Shown: positions 7,771 through 15,993 of the stretch, in pieces | Position numbering within the stretch: position 1 is the first letter of the stretch | How the letters are laid out: every line of letters starts with the position of its first letter | DNA from: Bacteriovoracaceae bacterium | GTDB lineage: Bacteria; Bdellovibrionota; Bacteriovoracia; Bacteriovoracales; Bacteriovoracaceae | DNA length: 35,906 nucleotides | Direction: 5' to 3' | Assembly: GCA_017858255.1 (NCBI GenBank) | Contig: JAFMBV010000029.1 | Coordinates: 1-35,906, forward strand | Position numbers and translations under genes: made by a program | Notes under the pieces: model-generated | The model's input: only the letters and a program-made list of their open reading frames with translations | Database searches by the model: none | What the model was told of the DNA's origin: nothing

Positions 7771-10700
7771 CTAAGCATTAATTGAATTCGTATTTACCGC
7801 TTTCTTTTTCATAAGAAAGCTTGGTTTCCAATTAACAACATCTTCCAAAATAGCGTAGGCACAAGGAACCCAAATTAATGTTAAAATTGTTCCTGATGTT
7901 AAGCCCCAGGCCATGGCCAGAGTCATCGGGACAAGTATCGCGTCTGTTCCTCCAATACCGTATGCCGTTGGGATTAAACCACCAATTGTCGTTAATGATG
8001 TAACAAGGACGGCCTTCAGTCTAAGGCCAGAAGCTTTTACTAAGATCTCATGTAGCTCCATTTTTCCTTCTTCTCTCATTTGATCAATAAAAGAGATAAG
8101 AACAATCCCGGAGTTAACGATAATTCCACCAAGACCAATGATACCAATAAGTGCTAGGAAACTTATCGGTCTTTGATGGGCCCAGAAGGCTATTGAAAAA
8201 CCAAGAAGGCCAAGTGGAATAGTCGTCATGATAATTGCTGGTCTTAAAAAAGAGCGAAAGAGGAAAACAAGTAAGGCAAAAATACCAATTAAACTTAAGA
8301 CGAGAGCATCCTTAAGAGAATCGAGAGACTCCTGTGTACTTTCAGCTACGCCTCCAAAAACTAAAGACACTGAAGGAAAGTCTACTGAGTACTTATCATA
8401 GAGGTTAGCAAGTATTTTATTGGCTTTAATCGCTGTTATCAATTCGTCGTTTACATTTCCAGTCAACGTTTTCGAGCGCTTAAAGTCGTACCTTTTAATA
8501 TGAGGAGTGCCCGCTATTTCATGAAATTTAGCAATACTTCCTAGTGGAACCAAGTTATCCCGGTTGTCCATAATCATAAGATTTTCTAGGTCTAAAGTAT
8601 TCTTCCTAAATGGCTCTTTAAAACGAACCATCAAGTCTACGTCTTTATTGTCGAGAGTTACTGTGGACACAATAAGTCCAGCAATCGCTGCTCTTACTGT
8701 TGAGCCAATACTATCAACATTTAAACCAAGCTGGTCGGCTTTAACATAATCTATATCTATATAGACTTCATTATCTCCAAAGACATCATCAGTTTTTAGG
8801 TCACTAATTCCTTTTGTTTGGGCGAGCTCATCTTTTATTTTTCCAATGAGCTCATTTAGATCTTTATTGGAGTTAGAACGAAAAGTCGCTTCAATATCAT
8901 TTCCAACTGGAGGACCATTTACCATGGCCTCAAAAGAAATATTTGTCGCATATTTTTGCCATGCAATTTTTCTAAGTTCCTTCAAGGCTTCAATATGACT
9001 TAGGTTGTTTTTAGCCTCTTCAGTAACGTAAATTGTCGCCATTCCGACATTGTTACCATCTTTGGCCTTAGGGTCATTTGGTTGCATTTTTGAAGTGCCT
9101 GCACGAGTGATAATATGATTTATACTCTTACCTAGGGTCTTTTCTATATCTGCCGCAAGTAATTTGAGTGAATGATTTGTCTCTTTTAAACGGGTTCCAT
9201 TCTCCATTTCAACACGGGCAATATAAACCTCCGTTTGGTCTGGAGGAAATAAAATAAACTTATTGGCCACGGCCATTAAAAAGATCGATAGAGCAAAACT
9301 TGCAATAAACCCTAGGGAGATGAAATAGCGGCGACGTACACACCACTCCATGAGTGTTTCAAATTTCTGTTGAAACCTTTCGAACCAATCGGAATGACCT
9401 TCTTCAACTTTTTTTACTTTACCACCACCTAAAACTAATCTCATAGGAAGAAGAAAAAAGGATTCAGCTAGTGATGCAATTAAGGAGATCGTAACAACGA
9501 TGGGAATATATTTAATAAATTGACCCATAATTCCTTTTGTCACAAGCATCGGAAGGAAGGCCGCGATAGTAGTAAAAGCCGTTGCAGTAATTGGTAGCCA
9601 AAGCTTTGTTACAGATTCAATGGCCGCTTCCATTGGGGTCATACCTTCGCCTTGTAGACGAGTGAAGTTTTCAGAAATAACAACGGAGTTATCAACAAGC
9701 ATTCCGAGGGCAATAACCAGCGCTAGAATGGTAATAGCATTTAAATTCATGCCATAAGTAGGCATGAGCCCCATTGTCGCCATGATGGCCAAGGGGAGTG
9801 AGAGTGAGGCCATTAAGCCAATTCGACCAGGTAGAAAAATAAAGAGAAAAACCATGACGAGTAGTAAGCCTGAAATAGCATTAGAAGTTAAAACATCTAA
9901 TCGATTTGCCACTTTAGTCGACTCGTTGTTGTAAACTTCAAAGCTATATTTGTTACCATAGCGTTTTCTAAACGATTCAAGCTTTTTATCGATAGAGTTA
10001 ACAAGTGTTATGGTATCAGCTCCACCTTTTTTACTTACTATGATTAATGTCGCTTCTTGACCATTGTGTCTGGCCTTAACCTTAATATCCTCTTCGGAGT
10101 CTTCAACTGTGGCAATATCTTTTAAATAAACTTTTTGTCCTGAGAAATTAGAACGAATAAGAATATTGCCAAGTTCTTCGGCATTTTTAATTTTTCCTTC
10201 TAGTCGTAGGAGCTTTTGCTTTTCTACATCTTTAAGATTCCCTCCAGGAACATTAACATTTCTTGCTTTTACTTTTGCTAACACTTCACGAACACCAATG
10301 TGATATTCGTTTAGTTTGGGGTAATCGAGTCTTATTTGGAATCTACGAGGAGCAAAGGCCACAAGACGAGCTTCTTTTACAAGTTTATTATCTTCAAACT
10401 CTTCTTTTAACAAATCTGATATTAGATCCCTTTTTCTATTGTCGTTGTTCCCGATGATCGCAACTTCTAATACGGGAAATTCCTCAGACTTTATCTCAGT
10501 ATAGACAGGATCATCTAATAGATCTTGAGGTAAGCCAGTAACCCCATCGATTGCTCTTTGCAAGTCGGCCATGACTTCATCTACGTTCTCGACGTTATCC
10601 ATATCAGCACGAATGTAAATACTCGAGAGTCCCGATTGCGATACAGAACGAACATCCTTTATTCCAGAGACTTCTCTGATCTTATCCTCAATAGGTTTTG

Positions 10701-10893
10701 TAATTTTAGTTTCAATATCTTCAGCGGAGGCTCCATCGTAACGAGTCGTCACAAAAGCTTGGGCAAAATCAACTGTCGGAAAAGACTCGGAATTCATTTT
10801 ACCAAGACCTTGGAGGCCGAGAATTAGTACACCAATTGTAAGAACAATCGTAAACTTTGAGTTATTTATAAAAAATTGAGTTAGGGCTTTCAT
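7771..10893 (-). CDS. RND-family efflux transporter (AcrB-like inner membrane pump)
   Basis: The 1040-residue protein has the internally duplicated RND architecture. TM1 is at about 13-30, followed by a large periplasmic domain with the RND-typical FPTVDFAQAFVTTRYDGASA and EDIETKITKPIEDKIREV. TM2-TM6 lie at about 335-485, TM7 at about 522-545, a second periplasmic loop follows, and TM8-TM12 are at about 865-1020. The proton-relay segment in TM4 reads GMLVDNSVVISEN with D401. AcrB has two adjacent aspartates here, and the second is Asn, as in many RND pumps. Such pumps use the proton gradient to export hydrophobic compounds. The start is preceded by AGGA that overlaps the stop of the outer-membrane gene. 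No membrane-fusion (adaptor) protein is encoded between or beside these genes. Substrate unknown. Confidence 0.95.
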   Translation of the reverse strand: MKALTQFFINNSKFTIVLTIGVLILGLQGLGKMNSESFPTVDFAQAFVTTRYDGASAEDIETKITKPIEDKIREVSGIKDVRSVSQSGLSSIYIRADMDNVENVDEVMADLQRAIDGVTGLPQDLLDDPVYTEIKSEEFPVLEVAIIGNNDNRKRDLISDLLKEEFEDNKLVKEARLVAFAPRRFQIRLDYPKLNEYHIGVREVLAKVKARNVNVPGGNLKDVEKQKLLRLEGKIKNAEELGNILIRSNFSGQKVYLKDIATVEDSEEDIKVKARHNGQEATLIIVSKKGGADTITLVNSIDKKLESFRKRYGNKYSFEVYNNESTKVANRLDVLTSNAISGLLLVMVFLFIFLPGRIGLMASLSLPLAIMATMGLMPTYGMNLNAITILALVIALGMLVDNSVVISENFTRLQGEGMTPMEAAIESVTKLWLPITATAFTTIAAFLPMLVTKGIMGQFIKYIPIVVTISLIASLAESFFLLPMRLVLGGGKVKKVEEGHSDWFERFQQKFETLMEWCVRRRYFISLGFIASFALSIFLMAVANKFILFPPDQTEVYIARVEMENGTRLKETNHSLKLLAADIEKTLGKSINHIITRAGTSKMQPNDPKAKDGNNVGMATIYVTEEAKNNLSHIEALKELRKIAWQKYATNISFEAMVNGPPVGNDIEATFRSNSNKDLNELIGKIKDELAQTKGISDLKTDDVFGDNEVYIDIDYVKADQLGLNVDSIGSTVRAAIAGLIVSTVTLDNKDVDLMVRFKEPFRKNTLDLENLMIMDNRDNLVPLGSIAKFHEIAGTPHIKRYDFKRSKTLTGNVNDELITAIKANKILANLYDKYSVDFPSVSLVFGGVAESTQESLDSLKDALVLSLIGIFALLVFLFRSFLRPAIIMTTIPLGLLGFSIAFWAHQRPISFLALIGIIGLGGIIVNSGIVLISFIDQMREEGKMELHEILVKASGLRLKAVLVTSLTTIGGLIPTAYGIGGTDAILVPMTLAMAWGLTSGTILTLIWVPCAYAILEDVVNWKPSFLMKKKAVNTNSINA

Positions 10894-10901
10894 AGTTAAT
10901 C

Positions 10902-12350
10902 CTAAATATTATTAAGGGGACAAGGTGTATCTGTATAAACACTTAAATAATCAATGATTGTGTTGATGACCGCGAGCTTTGTTCTTATTTCGTCTAAATT
11001 TGAATTTAGATAGGCATCTTGTTCTTGAACAAGTTGTTCAACAGTTAATCTGGCCTGGTTGTATTTCTTTTTGGAGGTCTTAAGAGAGATTCCTAAAAAT
11101 TTTGTATTATTTTTTTGATTACGAATAATTTCTTGTAGTAGGGCTATCTGACTAACTGTTTGGGTATGAAAGGCTTTAATTTTTGCAAGTTCCCTTTGCT
11201 TTTGTGAACGAAACTTAAGTTTCGTCGCTTTGTTTAAGATCTCTCTTGTTGTCTTTTTCTTACTCTCTAATGGAATACTAAGGGTTAAGCCGACAGCAAC
11301 ATTCTTCCTACCGTTTTCTTGTAAGTCATCAATAGAATCAGAGCCAGAGTTGGCGCGACCTTTTAGCCCGTATTCTGTTTGCAGCTTAATATCAATATCG
11401 TCATAAGTATCATTAATCTTTTTCTCAAGTTTTGCCTGACGGTCTAGGAGGGCCACTATTTCATCATATTTTGTAAATTTCAGGGGGGGCTGGCCTTCGC
11501 TAGCGATCGTTGCTGTGCATGCCAAAACTTTGGTGATCGTGTCATCAATATTATAAGGCTTTAATTTAACTTCACTTAGTGCGATATCTGGTAACAGCTC
11601 TTTCAAGGCTTTTACAAGAGAGGCCTTTTCGTATTTTAAGGAGATAATACTGGCCTGTTTTGCAGATACTTGTGATTGATAGCGTGCTACCTCACCCGAG
11701 TCGGCTATGTTATTTCGCTTTCTCCTCTTTGCCTCAGAGACTTGTTTAATTGAACTCTTAAGGAGGCCTTCTGAAATCTTTAGAGCTTCTTCGTTTGCAA
11801 CAATACTCCAATAAATCTTTCTAAGGGTATTATTGAAAGATGCTAGACCTATTTGATTTTGCCACTTCGCCTGTTGGCTATAAGCAGAAGCCTGATTCAT
11901 TTGAGATTCAGTTCTTTTAGAGAATAAATCTTTCCACAGATTCACGCCGAGCTGAAGACTGACTCCTGCCGTACTCGCATTTTGAACAAAGTTATTTGAA
12001 AATTGATCCGCAAATCCCCTTAGGCCAACCGTTACACCTGAAGTAAATCTACGACTTATTCTTACGTCATAGTTTTTTAGAGGGCTGGTGACTGGGATAA
12101 ATGTTGCGAATTGCTTTTCATCTGTCTTGTAATAGGAGGCACTGGCGTCGAGATTAGTATTAAACTTATCGTCGATACCTTTTTCTTGGGCCTGAGCTCC
12201 AAGAAGAGCAGCATTTAGTTGATCAACAGATGGTGGATTCGACTTTAAACTTTCTTTAAGAAAGGCTTCATCGATAAACACAGTCTCTTGGCCTTTAACG
12301 ACAAAAGATAATAGAAAGCACGCAATAAGGATTGCTGATTTAGGTGTCAT
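10902..12350 (-). CDS. TolC-family outer membrane channel protein
   Basis: I place the start at ATG 12350 (482 residues), which gives a signal peptide directly: MTPKSAILIACFLLSFVVKG, with cleavage near GQ. A longer frame to 12431 would run through the promoter and operator. The mature protein is long, helical and coiled-coil-rich with periodic Ala/Gln, as in outer membrane efflux proteins. Two roughly similar halves contain the strand segments DVRISRRFTSGVTVGLRGFA and VGLTLSIPLE and long helices (SQMNQASAYSQQAKWQNQIG; KAFHTQTVSQIALLQEIIRN). It would form the exit duct for the RND pump encoded 9 bases downstream. Two cysteines (CTATI, and C near the C-terminal TPCPL) are unusual for the family. 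The Shine-Dalgarno is weak. First gene of the operon. Confidence 0.88.
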   Translation of the reverse strand: MTPKSAILIACFLLSFVVKGQETVFIDEAFLKESLKSNPPSVDQLNAALLGAQAQEKGIDDKFNTNLDASASYYKTDEKQFATFIPVTSPLKNYDVRISRRFTSGVTVGLRGFADQFSNNFVQNASTAGVSLQLGVNLWKDLFSKRTESQMNQASAYSQQAKWQNQIGLASFNNTLRKIYWSIVANEEALKISEGLLKSSIKQVSEAKRRKRNNIADSGEVARYQSQVSAKQASIISLKYEKASLVKALKELLPDIALSEVKLKPYNIDDTITKVLACTATIASEGQPPLKFTKYDEIVALLDRQAKLEKKINDTYDDIDIKLQTEYGLKGRANSGSDSIDDLQENGRKNVAVGLTLSIPLESKKKTTREILNKATKLKFRSQKQRELAKIKAFHTQTVSQIALLQEIIRNQKNNTKFLGISLKTSKKKYNQARLTVEQLVQEQDAYLNSNLDEIRTKLAVINTIIDYLSVYTDTPCPLNNI

Positions 12351-12370
12351 AGTAGGAGAACCTTTTATAG

Positions 12371-12403
12371 TTAAACACTTGTTTGAATTAAACATTTGTT
12401 TAA
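12371..12403 (-). promoter_or_regulatory. Two tandem palindromic operators, probable TetR-regulator sites
   Basis: Two 16-bp palindromes in tandem read TTAAACACTTGTTTGA (12371-12386, one mismatch) and TTAAACATTTGTTTAA (12388-12403, perfect 7-bp arms with a 2-base centre). Their centres are 17 bp apart. They lie just downstream of a -10 box and cover the expected transcription start, where a repressor would block RNA polymerase. The operon's third gene encodes a TetR-type regulator, whose dimers bind such palindromes. The link to that protein is inference. Confidence 0.72.
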
Positions 12404-12431
12404 ATTTAGCGCTTAAGTAAAAAAAGTTCAA
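12403..12431 (-). promoter_or_regulatory. Sigma-70-type promoter of the efflux operon
   Basis: Reading on the minus strand, TTGAAC (12431-12426) is separated by exactly 17 bases from TAAATT (12408-12403), a good -35/-10 pair. The start point would fall near 12396, inside the first palindrome of the operator, and 46 bases before the chosen ATG of the TolC-like gene. Confidence 0.65.
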
Positions 12432-12489
12432 GAGAAAAGTTCTGTCTAAGTGTTCGATATTATATGAATTTCGGTTTTGTCTATTTCTA

Positions 12490-14415
12490 TCAGGCTTCTT
12501 CGAGTTTCTCGTAAAGCTTCATAAGCTCGTCTTCTTTCTCGGATTTCTTGAGAGATAGATGAGCAAGTTTGTCAGCCGTTTCAGCACTTGCTTGCAAGCT
12601 TCCTATGTCATTCATTATGTTATCTATCTTCCCAATAAAGGCCTCTATCTCATCAATAGATTTCTGAATATCAGCACGATCAAATCGATTTACCTTGGTC
12701 GTTTTCTCTGGAGCCGGTTCCTTTTTGTAGGTGGTAGAAGGTTTCATTTGTTGAGCTGGGTCCTGTCGATCTAGCTCTCTTTCAAGCGCCATTGCTTCTA
12801 AATAAGTTTCGGCCTGGTCATAACCGCCTTCAAAAACATCAAGGAGACCATCTTCTAAAACAAAAAGTCGGTTAGTGGTATTTTTAAGGAAAGCTCTATC
12901 GTGAGAAATTATAATTACAGAACCCTTAAAGCTTTCCAATGTTTTCTCTAGGATAAGAAGAGTTTCAAGATCAAGGTCGTTGGTTGGCTCGTCAAAGATC
13001 CAAATATCAGCACTCTTCTTAAGATTCAGTGCCAATTGTAAGCGATTCCTTTCCCCTCCAGAGAATGTTCGTAGAGGTCTATGGATTTCATCTCCATCAA
13101 AAAGGAAAGACTTAAAATAGCTCATTACATGCTGTGTTTTACCATCGGCCAATGCAACTTGATCAGAGCCATCACCCAAAAGTTCATAGGGAGACTTTTC
13201 TAATGGAAGCTCATCTCTTTGTTGTGAAAATAAACAAACGTTTAAGTCAGGGCTTGTTTTGATATCGCCTTCAAAACCCTTTAGCATTCCTGAGAGCACC
13301 TTTAGAAGAGTCGTCTTTCCGGCTCCGTTTTCTCCAATTAGCCCAACTTTATTTCCTCTATAGATACTGAAGTTTAGATTCTCAAAAAGTGGGTCTTTAT
13401 GAGGATAAGAGAAGCCTAAGTTCTTTGCTTCTAAAATGACTTTAGATTTCTTCTTGCTTTGATCAATATTGAGTTCAAGCTCTCTTCTGGCACCTTCTTT
13501 CACTGTACGGATATTTCTTCTTATATCATTGAAGTTTTCTACACGCTTTTTAGAACGAGTGCCCCTTGCCTTGATTCCTTGCTTCATCCAAGCATCTTCT
13601 CTTCGAAAACTATTCTTCAGTCGGTTGAGAAGGAGTAATCGATCTTTTTCTCTTTGTGCCTGTTGTTCAAGAAAGTCAGTATAATTGCCTTCAAAACTTG
13701 TGATTTTCTTTTGATTGATTTGAAAAATTCGATTTGTCGTTCTTCCAAGTAAGTAGCGGTCGTGAGTAGTAAGAATAAAGGTTTTATCGCTAGAGAGAAG
13801 TTCTTGTTCAAAGAGACGGATAGTATCAATGTCTAGGTGATTGGTTGGCTCATCGTAGAGAATAAGTTCTTTATTCGCACTTAAACCAAGCGCCAATAGA
13901 ATTTTCTTTTTTTGGCCACCACTAAGATTTTCAAGCTGTTCTTCAGTATCAAGAAGGTTGAGACTTTTACAATAAGATAGGAAGGATTGTTGAAGGTTCC
14001 AAAGGTTGTGATCTTCCATTTGAACCAAAAGATATTCTTGGCGCTTTAAGTCCTTTTCATTGCTGGCTTCAGTAAGTCGCAAATTTACAGTATCAAGCTC
14101 ATCAATAACTTTTTTCCCTTCAGGGTAAAAAAACCAAAAGACATCGTTTATCGTTGTTTCTGTTGGGATATGCGTTGGCATATCTTGAGGTACATGAAAA
14201 TAAGAATACTTTTCATTCTTATCAAAGGTGAATGGTGGGATCGATTGGTCGGCCCCAAGTTCTCCCTCTAGTATTTTAAAGAGTGAGGACTTTCCTTTGC
14301 CGTTAAGACCAAGTAAGCCAATTCTGTCCCCTTTTTTAATGACAAGTTCTGCGTCCTCAAAGAGGGCCTTGCTGCCAAAACTAAGACTAAGGTGACGAAA
14401 AGAGCATAATATCAA
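12490..14415 (-). CDS. uup: ABC-F family ATPase, Uup-like
   Basis: The 641-residue soluble protein has two ABC domains in one chain and no membrane segments, the ABC-F layout. Domain 1 has Walker A GLNGKGKSS (about 36-44), signature LSGGQKKKILLALG and Walker B ELILYDEPTNHLD. Domain 2 has Walker A GENGAGKTT (about 360), signature FSGGERNRLQLAL and Walker B DIWIFDEPTNDLD. A charged linker joins them, and the C-terminal about 70 residues (IDEIEAFIGKIDNIMNDIGS, SEKEDELMKLYEKLEEA) form the coiled coil characteristic of Uup, which binds nucleic acid or ribosomes. The start is TTG 14415, with GGAGG 5 bases upstream; there is no better ATG. It is upstream of, and on the same strand as, the efflux operon, which has its own promoter. 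ABC-F antibiotic-resistance function is less likely given the Uup-type tail. Confidence 0.92.
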   Translation of the reverse strand: MILCSFRHLSLSFGSKALFEDAELVIKKGDRIGLLGLNGKGKSSLFKILEGELGADQSIPPFTFDKNEKYSYFHVPQDMPTHIPTETTINDVFWFFYPEGKKVIDELDTVNLRLTEASNEKDLKRQEYLLVQMEDHNLWNLQQSFLSYCKSLNLLDTEEQLENLSGGQKKKILLALGLSANKELILYDEPTNHLDIDTIRLFEQELLSSDKTFILTTHDRYLLGRTTNRIFQINQKKITSFEGNYTDFLEQQAQREKDRLLLLNRLKNSFRREDAWMKQGIKARGTRSKKRVENFNDIRRNIRTVKEGARRELELNIDQSKKKSKVILEAKNLGFSYPHKDPLFENLNFSIYRGNKVGLIGENGAGKTTLLKVLSGMLKGFEGDIKTSPDLNVCLFSQQRDELPLEKSPYELLGDGSDQVALADGKTQHVMSYFKSFLFDGDEIHRPLRTFSGGERNRLQLALNLKKSADIWIFDEPTNDLDLETLLILEKTLESFKGSVIIISHDRAFLKNTTNRLFVLEDGLLDVFEGGYDQAETYLEAMALERELDRQDPAQQMKPSTTYKKEPAPEKTTKVNRFDRADIQKSIDEIEAFIGKIDNIMNDIGSLQASAETADKLAHLSLKKSEKEDELMKLYEKLEEA

Positions 14416-14626
14416 AATGGCCTCCGGCTAATTGCCCAACAATTATAATAAGTTACTTATTTTTCAAGTATATAATGAGTAATTCTTAAACCCCTTTCTC
14501 GTGCCTTTGTAAACCTTAGTTTAGGCAATACTTTCCCTATGGCCAAAACCTTATGACGCAAAATGTATAATATTTAGAGATGTAAGCGAATAGCTGATCT
14601 AATAATTCGATAAAGGGGCCGGCCTT

Positions 14627-15277
14627 ATGATCATGCCTGCGATTGCCACAAGGACTTTTAAGATGTTTCAGGAGGAATCTTCCTTCCGAAAGCTTGTTAA
14701 GCGCATGACTCAAAAAATCTCTAAGATTAGTGACCCCGTAAAAAGGGCCCGATTTGTTCATAGAAAAATTAATGAAGAAATTGAATCTCAATTTAAAGAT
14801 CAAATGGTTGAAAAATTAGTTCAATGTAAGAAAGGTTGCTCAGCCTGTTGTCACTCTCAGGTGGCGGTAACTCACTCAGAAGCTTTGTTGATTGCTGAGA
14901 AGGTTGAAGAGGGGGTTGGGATTGATTATGAGAGACTTCACCTCCAGGCCAAGGCTGGAAATTCGGCAAAAGATTTTTTTCAATTAACATACGAAGAAAG
15001 GGCCTGTGTTTTTCTTAATGATAAAAACCAGTGCAGTATTTATGAAGATCGTCCTTCGGTTTGTCGAACAAACTACGTTTTAAGTGATCCTAAAAATTGT
15101 GAAATCCGTAAAGGGCAGAGCCCGTCAGTACAGCTTTTAAATACTTTTAGCGCAGATACTTGGGTTTATAGTTATTTTAAATTGGGCAATAATAATGGGG
15201 CGTTGGCCTTTTTACTGCAAAGAGTTCTTAAAGAAAAAGATAACCAAATTAAGTTTCCCCTCTCAAAAGAATACTAG
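14627..15277 (+). CDS. YkgJ-family cysteine-cluster protein (metal or Fe-S binding)
   Basis: This 216-residue protein has the CxxxCxxCC-type cluster: CKKGCSACCHSQVAVTHSEA (about residues 66-85), then ACVFL-x6-QCSIYEDRPSVCRTNYV (about 127-150) and a later cysteine (DPKNCEIR). This is the family fold thought to chelate zinc or iron; the biochemical role of the family is mostly unknown. The N-terminal 60 residues are basic and helical, with no signal peptide. ATG 14627 has no strong Shine-Dalgarno (gccggcctt); ATG 14633 two codons on is an alternative. A TATAAT-like box at about 14566 could serve it. It is followed by a gene of the ArsC family about 60 bases on, which could be co-transcribed. 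Confidence 0.85.
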   Translation: MIMPAIATRTFKMFQEESSFRKLVKRMTQKISKISDPVKRARFVHRKINEEIESQFKDQMVEKLVQCKKGCSACCHSQVAVTHSEALLIAEKVEEGVGIDYERLHLQAKAGNSAKDFFQLTYEERACVFLNDKNQCSIYEDRPSVCRTNYVLSDPKNCEIRKGQSPSVQLLNTFSADTWVYSYFKLGNNNGALAFLLQRVLKEKDNQIKFPLSKEY

Positions 15278-15336
15278 TACAAAATCTCTAATTTATTGTG
15301 ATAGCATTCGTCTTCAATTTATTTTGGAGGTTACCG

Positions 15337-15672
15337 ATGTTTAAAATGTATGGAATCCCTAATTGCGATACAGTGAAAAAGGCGAGAAAGAGCTTAGAGG
15401 AAAAGGGACTCGATTATGAGTTTTTTAACTTTAAAAAAGAAGTACCAACCTCAGAAATGTTAAAGCGGTGGGAAAATTTTTTCGGAGAACTTCCTGCGAA
15501 TAAGAGAGGACCCACATTTCGTAAAATCAAAGAATCCTATGAAGCTGGCAACAAAGCCGCTCAAGAAAAATTACTACTTGAAAATCTATCGGCGATTAAG
15601 CGACCAATTCTTGAAAAGAAAGGCAAAGTGATTGCTATTGGCTTTGATATAGAAGTTTACGAAACCCTTTAG
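15337..15672 (+). CDS. ArsC/Spx-family thioredoxin-fold protein, YffB-like
   Basis: I start this 111-residue protein at ATG 15337, because GGAGG lies 7 bases upstream; an extra 13 hydrophobic residues from 15298 are unsupported. The thioredoxin-like N-terminus FKMYGIPNCDTVKKARKSLE has the single active-site Cys (residue 10) in the form CDTVKKA, typical of YffB. YffB is a glutathione-linked reductase-like relative of arsenate reductase and Spx. The middle (ELPANKRGPTFRKIKES) and C-terminus (LSAIKRPILEKKGKVIAIGF) match the family order, including the conserved RP turn. It lacks the CxxC of Spx regulators. No arsenic genes are nearby, so arsenate reduction is not implied. Confidence 0.9.
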   Translation: MFKMYGIPNCDTVKKARKSLEEKGLDYEFFNFKKEVPTSEMLKRWENFFGELPANKRGPTFRKIKESYEAGNKAAQEKLLLENLSAIKRPILEKKGKVIAIGFDIEVYETL

Positions 15673-15787
15673 CCACCACCTAGGCAAAAAATATTGATTA
15701 CGGCCTTTACTTCATTATGATGAAAATTATGTGTCTCAATGATGGAGGGCTCATCAAAATAATCGATGATAAAGGACGCATCCGGCA

Positions 15788-15807
15788 CTGAATGCGCAAG
15801 CATTCAG
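15788..15807. other. Perfect hairpin with GCAA tetraloop at the end of the repeat array
   Basis: CTGAATGC and GCATTCAG form an 8-bp perfect stem around GCAA. The right arm is the start of the first 97-bp repeat unit. There is no T-run on either strand, so it is not a standard terminator, but it could act as the end or processing point of the tRNA-Arg precursor read on the minus strand. Confidence 0.5.
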
Positions 15808-15993
15808 CGAACCCTACAAAGACCGAATCCTGCGTGACTTTTTAAAAGCTATGGTTTCTCGAGTCATTAATTTTTATAAAGGAAGTATTAAATGGCGCAT
15901 TCAGCGAACCCTACAAAGACCGAATCCTGCATACCTATTTAGAAGCTATGGTTTCTCGAGTCATTAATTTTTATAAAGGGAGTATTAAATGGC
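15800..15993 (-). repeat. 97-bp tandem repeat (two units) abutting tRNA-Arg
   Basis: Unit 1 is 15800-15896 and unit 2 is 15897-15993. They differ at about 6 of 97 positions, mostly in one block near 15835-15848. Read on the minus strand, each unit ends in GAATGCGCCATTTAATACT-like sequence, a near copy of the tRNA-Arg 3' end plus its flank (GGATGCGCCATTTAATACT). Each unit is therefore a tRNA 3' end plus about 80 bases of trailer. A further 11-base exact tRNA 3' match (CGCATCCGGCA) lies at 15777-15787. The array resembles the rtT repeats of E. coli tyrT in organisation, not in sequence. Confidence 0.85.

Larger units (their letters stand above)
15673..15993. other. Intergenic region downstream of tRNA-Arg: tRNA-derived repeats
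   Basis: This 321-base gap has no convincing protein gene. 15673-15776 has nothing I can identify beyond a 24-codon frame without a ribosome site. 15777-15787 matches the 3' end of the adjacent tRNA-Arg. 15788-15807 is an 8-bp hairpin, and 15800-15993 is a 97-bp tandem repeat. It would be transcribed (minus strand) as the trailer of the tRNA. Confidence 0.7.

Noticed and set aside
12351-12431. TolC-like gene starting at 12431 or 12395
   Set aside because: These starts would place the -10 box and both operators inside the coding region and add a non-signal leader; ATG 12350 gives a clean signal peptide.
15717-15791. 24-codon plus-strand frame running into the tRNA 3' fragment
   Set aside because: It has no Shine-Dalgarno and no coding signature, and its end is repeat-derived sequence.
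15800-15993. CRISPR array
   Set aside because: The two 97-bp units abut with no spacers and carry tRNA 3'-end copies; there are no cas genes nearby.
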